Source of the DNA: Xestospongia muta
Taxonomy: Eukaryota > Porifera > Demospongiae > Haplosclerida > Petrosiidae
Assembly: GCA_963693285.1 (NCBI GenBank)
Contig: OY848917.1
Location: 34,855,245 to 34,919,244 of the forward strand
Length of the DNA stretch: 64,000 nucleotides
Direction: 5' to 3'
In this document: piece by piece, positions 14,282 to 23,200 of the stretch
Layout of the letters: every line of letters begins with the position of its first letter
Position numbering within the stretch: the first letter of the stretch is position 1
Position numbers and translations under genes: made by a program
Notes under the pieces: model-generated
Seen by the model: the letters and a program-made list of their open reading frames with translations, nothing else
Databases searched by the model: none
What the model was told of the DNA's origin: nothing

Positions 14282-17200
14282 CTCCTTAGATTTGTTATTC
14301 ATAGAAATGTTAGTCAAGTATTTTGACCAATGAATATTTTGTCAAAGAAACACCGTGTTTTCATAACTTTTGGCTTAAGCAATAATTAATTGTCACTTCC
14401 CAACACACAACAATCACAAGGTTTTCTACAAAAAAGCAACTTTTAATTGCAAACTATAGGGTAATTAACTTTCTGTCATGACATATATCTCTCTCTGTAT
14501 GTATGTAGTATTGTGAGACTCCTCTCTATGTTGCAACAAAGAAAGGCTACAATGAAATTGTGCAATTGTTACTAAAGGCTAATGCTAGTACTGATATAGC
14601 CGACAAAGTAAGTTGTCTCATATAGGATAATTATTTCATTTCCTTGATTAAATACCTTGATATTAATTGGAAAATGACTAAACCTGTATGGGTGCAAGCT
14701 AATTGTAATTATACAAGGAAGATGAGGTTGAAGTTATCAACTTTGCAATGGCATTTATTTTAACAAAAACAGCTACCTATCAGCACTTACAAAATAATTT
14801 TAATAATTTAAATGATGTAACACATAAGTATGAAAATTAACAATAAAAACATTTGAACAACAACCAAGCAACATCCAAACAATGATACACACATTGTATA
14901 ATAGCCTGCCTAGACCTTTTTTACATAACACTAACTTTCTCTTCCAAAATCGACTTCATTAACTTGCAGCTTTCGAAAGACTATTTAAAAGAGATACTTG
15001 TATGCATGAGAAATCTTTCTAAGGACACAGTTAGAAACTGAACACACTTTCCACCTTCATTGAAGGAAGGGAAAAAGACTATGGCTGACCACATCTTCAT
15101 AAACACACTTCAATACAGGTCATACCACTGGAGGCAAAATGGCAGGCAAAAGAGTTATATGAAATGATTTGTCTTATATAAAACTAGTCAGTTGTTTATA
15201 GGAGAAATCTTGAAAAATACTTCTCAACAGCCAGTATTGATCATTCAGATCTTATAATTAATGGTCTGAGTTATATAATTATTCTTCTATAAAACCTTAT
15301 ATTAAACTAGCTATCTGATAGCAAAACATTAACTGTTATACTTTATTGTTACCCTTTTAGAATCACTTATGACTAAATGAGATATATTCTTAAGCATGCT
15401 TTTAAGTTTTTATAATATTGAAACCATTTACTAATCAATGATGCATCAAAGTTTTACACACCTGTGAAGCATGTTTCATAAAATGACTGTTCATAATGTC
15501 CATACTACGATGCACTTGTTGATATGACTGTATTTAGAATACAATTTATTTTTGTAGTAATGTTATCACTTCGCATTAGACATTTAAAGATTAGAATGAT
15601 AATATTTTCTTTAGGATACTTGAAAGCTTTTATAACAGTGAAAATATTACTAATGATTGATGAATCAAAGTTAGGCACCTGTGAATCATAATCCAATGGG
15701 AGGTAGTTGGATTGAGCAACCCTATGTGTGACAAAGTGAAGCTGCTGTAGTTTGTGTGGGAATGCTCCAAGTTTTAGTTATTTTAGAATGTGTAAATTGT
15801 CTCATACAATGACTGGTCACAATGTCCATAGTACAATGTACTTGTATTTAAAATTCAATTTATAATTGCAATAATGCTGTCACTTATGGTTTGACATTTA
15901 AAGTTTAAAAGTTTGGTTTGTTATTAATCACAGTTACACATGATATTGTATTAAGAAGACATAACCTATGATAATGTAACTCTAACAGAGTGTGAGTATT
16001 TCAAGTATCAGTTATAATGTTTTTGCTATATAGTTTGTACTAGTGTTTGACAATAATATTATTTGTTGTATAGTATGGCAGGACACCATTGTACATTGCA
16101 TGTGACCAAGGTCAAAATAAAATAGTACAAGTATTACTAGACCATGGTGTTCAGTTGGATGTTCCAGACAAGGTCAGTGACATATCAAGTGTACATGTAT
16201 AGTTATGTAAATATTGACATGTAAATGTACTGAATATTATTATAATTAACATATAATAAAAGTAAATAAACCTCTGGATAGCAATACTTCTTTTCAAATT
16301 TCATAATTGGGATAATTATTATTATTTCTGTTGGTATTTTTGTTGGTATTAAATAATAATTTTGACATTTATTTTCTAAGGTACACAGAAAGGGAGTGAC
16401 AAAATATTAAGAATTAGCAATTGTTTTATATTCAGCAAATGATGTATTTAAAAGTAAACAGCAAATCGTAACTTTTGATAGAACTAAATAATATTTTTTT
16501 GGTTTTTATTGATAAATAAATTGATAGTGTTAATTGGTTTTAACTGTATCCAATTATTTTCTTTCAACTTACTAAGTCAATAAACTGACAAGTGTGCCCA
16601 ATATTTTGAAGGGTTAATGAAAAATGATGGTTAGGGCTGAAGTTTCTAATATGGTTCGAGAAAGAATATTAAACTTTGATTCACACAAACTAACATAATA
16701 CCAAACACTGTCTGAAGTACAACCTGATTTGTAATATTTTAAAGAAATTATGAAAAACCTTGGCATATTAATATTCACCTTAACATCAGCCATCTTTGTT
16801 ACATTTAACATGTACACTTTATTCTAAAGTTTTATAGAATTCAAGACATTGCAGCCACTCTCATAATAATAATAGAAGAATAAAATACATTAAAATCATG
16901 TTGTAGGATGACTTTACCATCCTGTACATGATATACATGTTGCATTATAAGTACATGTACTGTTTAAAATTTGTAATTGTAAAGATCTAGACTGATGTTC
17001 TTATATCTACACACAAACATACATACATGTGCAATTATGCACAATAGTAGCCAAGTTAATAGCCTTATAACATCTGCTTAAAATAAAATTAAGATGTTAA
17101 TTCAGAACTCTTTTATGACATAATTGTATTATAATATGTTCTCTATTGTATGCAGGATGGTGACACAGCATTATACAAAGCATGTTCTAGAGGTGATCAT

Positions 17201-20200
17201 AACACTGTTGATCTTCTAATTAAAGCTGGAGCTAATGTTGATATCGTTAATAATGTAAGTTTATGATATGACAATGTATATCATTTAATTTATTTCTTCA
17301 GAGAGAAAATAATAAAGTGGGTAATGTTTACATAAATAATGTAGGAGTGAATTAGAACATCTGAAGTAAAAAAAGTATAATAAAGCCTAGATCTGATTAC
17401 CTTAGATAGAACTATTATGACTTGTAATTTTAAAGTTGAAGATTAATTTCTTTGAGCAAAAACTGCCAAAACCTTGTGTTTTCAATGTGATGTTAAGCAG
17501 TTTGAATGAAATACATAACATGTTACTTTTTACAACTAAAATTCTCAGTCTACATTTTCTTCATTTTAGTGTTCAATGACACATTTATTTATTATTATTA
17601 CATATAACCTATTATATAAAGACTATAGTCATATATATAGACTTTACTCATGATATAAATATCTGAAGCCTTTAAAATGTTTTTAAAGGTTCCTGTAAAT
17701 ATATATTTCACATACTATATTGAATACATCCAATCAATATTCAGTGGGTTGGTTTTGGTATAGTTTATTCTAAGACCACTTGTGCACATTCTTGTAAGAT
17801 TTAATCTTAACAAACAAGCAATAACAAATTTCTAAATATGAGTACATAAATACAAATACAGTGCGTGTCTATTCTCTTTATGTCATTATTTTTAGGATCA
17901 AAAGACTGGATTCTTCATGGCTGCTGAGAATAACAATACAGATATTGCACTTCTTCTTATTAAGAATGGCTGTTCTGTTGATATTAAGAATACTGTGAGT
18001 TACTATAAATTGCAGTACTGCTTAACAAAGCCACTTATATACTAGTTTATATGTTTATACATTAAAATCAAAAAAGGACTGTTTTATTACAGAAAGAACT
18101 GGCTCTAAATAGTACACAAGACATATAACAAGTGTAATATCCATTGTTACCATTAACATGTTTCACTACCATAATAAAGGTGTAAATAACAGCTATTTCA
18201 CAACTAAATAATAATAAAAATCAATCCTATCTCAAAATAATACTAAACACTTATTATACAATTATACTTAATACATCAATTGAGTTCACCACAATGTGAT
18301 ACTAGTTAAAATAAACTTGATACATACTCTTTTAACATAAAGGAGATTGATGTAGACCTCGCCTTTATTTCATTGATCATTTGAATGATATATCTGAAGG
18401 ACTTTCCTGGAATAATGTGGATGTACAGCTCCAGCAGAAAGCTGTGCTAGGGAGACTTCCATTAAGGCGTGCTTTATCTTGAAAATTTTGACAATTTCAA
18501 GTATATTTAAGTGACCTTTTCCTACCAACATTTTAGTTGTGACAGCCTTGTCATGAGCTTTTCATCTCACAATGCAGTCCGAAGATATTACATAGATATC
18601 ATAGCAATTATCAACTAGTCATACCTTTTTTTAAATAAGACAGAAATTGTCACGGAGAATTTGGCATCCTTGCTTTAAAGGACCTCTATGCAAAATAATA
18701 TAGGTAGGATGTGATTTTTGCTCTGCCAATGTCATGCTATAACTAGACCAAGTCCACCTGGACAGCTTACAATGTAACATCTGGTCCTCTGCACCATGTG
18801 TGGTTTAATAACAAGGCTACCTTAGCCAATCAATTTGTCAACGTAAGAGAGCTAGCTTATTTACCCTCCAGCACCTTGTATAATGAAACCTAATACATGA
18901 TAGACTCTGTACATGGGATAGAATCTATACATAGTTTTCTTCTTTCTTTATATGTTTGTATTATTAAAATATTGAGAGTCTATAGGATATATAGAGTATA
19001 TTTATTGCATTTACATGTATACTTTATGCTGCATGTTAAATTACATTATATACATATTATATGTCATTAATATGTAATTGATGAACACAAATCTATAGCA
19101 GTAGCAATATTGCTACATAATAGGAAAATACTTGTTACACTGTCTTCTATTCATAGTATGGTTACACTGCTTTACACTGGGCAGCCTACAATGACAATGT
19201 TGACCTTGTTATTGCAATTGTGGATAAAACTGTTCAGATTGATGTTAAGAATGAGGTTAGTATAATTAAAACTACAACTATGTTAAATTTAACATAGTTG
19301 TAAAAAATCATCCTTTGTACAAGAAGGTATTTCTGACATAAGTAGGCAGCATGTCACTTGGTCCTAAGCTTGTTTTGGATCATGTGGTTATACATGTATA
19401 TATATATAGGTATGTCCATTTTCATTGTTTTGTTTTAATGTCTAAAGTGTGTTTTGAATGTAACAAACTCATATATAGTAATTGCTTATGTACATGGCAA
19501 CTGATAAATTGAAATAACTGCTGAAAGTTTCAAATATGGTGCAACTTATCAATTTTCAAAACTAGTTAAAAGCTACTGAAAATAAACATTCATCTTTGAT
19601 CAGTACCATAACTTCCTCAACTACTCCAGGTTTAATCTTGCAAATATATATGTATACCGTACATCTTCAATTCAGTATTTATTTTAATCACAACACTCAT
19701 AACTTGGTGTTTATTCAACTTAGCTATCTTTTATTTTGAAACCTCTCAACAGTTAACTGAGACATTGCTAACACTTTTAATTGAATGGTAAAATATTATT
19801 ACATGCTAAGAAATGAAAACATCTTTCCAGACATGCCCACACCACACACTTATTCTGGTTAGACATTTATTTGTACAACCATGATGCTTACTCTTGACAT
19901 TTATTTATGACAGGCATTTTTTTACGTATGCTTTTATTCCAATAAATAAATGTAGTAATTTTTACAGCAGAAAACATTTAGGACTTTCACAATCTTCATT
20001 CTCAAATCTTGCCATTGGTGATCTAGTGTATAGTAAACAGAATTTCGATATCCCAAGTTATCTATATGAGTAGAGTTTAATAAAATGGGATGTAGTACTA
20101 TGCCACAAACTTGTAACCCTATAACTTCCAGTATACACACCTTTCCAATTTAAGTACTTGTCTGATGAATTTCCATTTTTTCCTGCTATAATATTAGGCT

Positions 20201-23200
20201 CCCTTTTAATTTACAATTTTATACTACTGTTTGATTAATTAGAATTTAAGTAGGCACAATGTAAAGTGTATGTTTGTATTATGACACTTAAATTTAGTCT
20301 GTTTGTTGTTAGTTGAAACTAGTAATAGAGAGTAATTGCTGTTTCGAAGTTTATAAAGACACTTTAGTACTGTCAGGAAAATTTTGGAGATTAGAAAATA
20401 TACAACAAAACAAGACATTGCTATCAACAGTTAGCATATCAATTGCATATGTTAATTAATTCATGCTGTCTCTATTACATTTATTTTTGAAGCAGTTATA
20501 AAACTAAGGAGCTCAGACATTGTTATAAACACATGCAATAGCCCATGACTACACAGAGTCACTTTGTCTTAATTGCTGGCTAACTTCATCCTAATGATAT
20601 AAATATAGACACTGCTCCAATTTAGCATCCTCTGGCCCTTTGTTTAGTTAATTCTTCATGCTACATACAATATTAGCAAATCTTGACCTTTAGAATTGTT
20701 GTTAGGTGAAATAAAAATAATGCATAATATCCTGTATTGACATTTCGATTCAGTGCAATTAGACTTGAGCAGCAGAAAACATGTTATTACATAGTAACTA
20801 TGTAATCATTATTAAATAGATTGTAGCTACATCCATTATGCAATCTGTACTTGTAAAAGTACAAGTATTTATAGCTCTTATAGGTTCAAATAACAGATAA
20901 CAGTGATACCTAAATAATGCTCATCCACCTTAATTTCCAATATAAATTCATGAAAATAGCAAAATTCAAGTGATTGGTATTGACTTCTACTGATAGTAAT
21001 ATTAGTACTCCCTTTAATGTCTAGAGTACATTGATACTCTAGTAGAATATGCGTCCACAGATCCTGAGACTATGGGATCTCTTAAACACATTTACTGACA
21101 TAGTTAAGTTATGATTGATTAATAGGTATGAACACTCAGCAGTAACATATTTTTTGATAGTAAGATACTTCTGGAGTCTTTAATACACAAATGTTAGTCG
21201 TCTAATTGACTGACAAGTTGTACAGCAACAATCCATTGATAGTAGACAATTTTAGTTACAGTCTGCATTCTTAAAAAATGTTTTAATAAGCACTTGACCT
21301 TGTCCTCATATGATGATGTTAAATGCAATATGACAAGTATGTACACATATATACAAAAATATCAAGTACAACCATAAAGAGTTCTTATGAGTTCCTGAAA
21401 TAGACAATATAGTGTTCATTAATTGCTATTTAGTTTTACATCGATCTGTATTGATCTCATGTCAGAGGAAGAAACAAAGCCCAGAACTTATATTGACAAG
21501 TTATCCAAAATTCATTTGATCTGCCACTTTTGAATTTGCTCTGCATGTTAATAATTGGAGATACTACACAGCAGTGAATTACAGTTTTAAACATTTTATA
21601 TGCTCTAGCCTTTATCTATGTAGCAATAATACAATTTAGAAAGGTTAGTAACCAAAGTTATCCTTAGATCTGAAGTGATATGCACTCTTTTATATCAAAA
21701 AAATACAAAGGTAATCTAGTAACAAAGATTTTACATGTTTTGAAGATGTTAACCATTACACCAATTAGATAACAACAAGTTATGTAATCTAACTGCAGTA
21801 TAGGAGATGGTTTAGATGATTTCAAGGACCATTCACACTATTTGTTGGACAAGTAGACAATTTTTTGAAAAATGCCTGATATCTGACTGTTATTTTGTTT
21901 TCTGCTTGCAATGTTACCAATTGTGTGTTTATAGTTATTCATCTTCTTTTGTGTTATCTATTTACTTGTATATCATATTCTTGTTAATCACATTACTTAC
22001 ATTATCACTTCAGTATAAATAGGAGACACTTTGGTTAGAGCAAAAAAATTTTGACTTAATTACATTAATGATATTTTTAAAATATTTTATAGTTTATACA
22101 TGCATACATTTAATCTCTTATTATCAAGTCTATATAACATGTCTTTAAAACTGACATTAAAATGTTCAGTAGACAAATATGAATAGGTCTTGAAACCTAC
22201 ACTTGTTACAACACTTGGATATGCCATTCTTGTGACAATTTCTTGATCCTTACAAAAATAGGTCATCTGTTTAGAATATTTGCATAAATGATTAGGCACT
22301 TTGACTGCCTTAAACATGATTACTTTTCATTACCTTATGAACTTGTATATCAACTAAGCCATGTGGTTTGAAGTCAGTACATATAATATAACACTGTCTC
22401 AATTTATTACTATTTATTATTTTAAATTCAAAATTAACTAATATTATGGACCTCAAATGCTGTTATTTCTCTCTTATATCTTAGAGTGGAAACACACCAC
22501 TTCATGAGGCTTGTTCTCAAGGTTCAATTAATGCTATCGAGTTTCTCTTATCATCTGGGCGAGTGGATCCAATGTCAAAGAATAAAAGTGAACAAACACC
22601 TATGGAACTTGTTCCTTCCTTACATGAGGATCGTTTTGAGATATTAAAATTGTTTGAGCCATTTCAACAATGTCAAGCTGACTTTCCTGTGGAATCCTAT
22701 GGTAAAGTCTTCATGTGTGGCAACACTACTTCAGGGAAAAGTTCTCTTACTGCTGTCATCATGGAACGAGCTAAGAAACCGGCTGGTCACAAATTTGATA
22801 CATCCGAATGTGTCACTGTAGAACCATTAACAGCTGGTATTAATCCATATACCTTTACAAGTTACGAAATAGGGAATGTCGTCCTCTACGACCTCGCTGG
22901 TCATAGGGAATATTACAGTAGTCATGCTGCCGTCCTGGAAAATCTAATGCTTAGATCACCTGCTGTGTTTTTGGTCCTTTTCAAACTAATTAATGACAGG
23001 AAGACTATCAGAACAGAGTTATACTACTGGTTTAACTTTATTAAAAACATTAGCAAAGGAATGAAGAGTTCAAAGCGATCACAAATTATTGTCGTTGGAA
23101 GTCGACTAGATGAGCTGACTACTAGCTTGGATCCAATTTCTGAATTGGTTCATGATGTTGCTAAGAAAGCAACCTATTCACAGGAATTCCGTGGGTTTGT

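Larger units (their letters stand above)
8425..17633 (+). repeat. Tandem array of D-C-T ankyrin exon modules
   Basis: Module starts at 8425, 10850, 13705 and 17156 (spacings 2,425, 2,855 and 3,451 bp; the last copy is truncated near 17630). Copy 1 lacks the T exon; its intron jumps from sequence equivalent to about 12430 to that equivalent to about 13066. Copy 2 lacks about 480 bp of intron present in copy 3 (14940-15590). Introns match as closely as exons, for example the 200-bp stretch at 10308, 13163 and 16614. The copies are recent or homogenised by gene conversion. Confidence 0.9.

Noticed and set aside
18349..18480. Coding-like plus stretch (YFIDHLNDISEGLSWNNVDV)
   Set aside because: About 43 codons in an intron, with no splice sites in place and no known family; may be an old fragment but too little to annotate.
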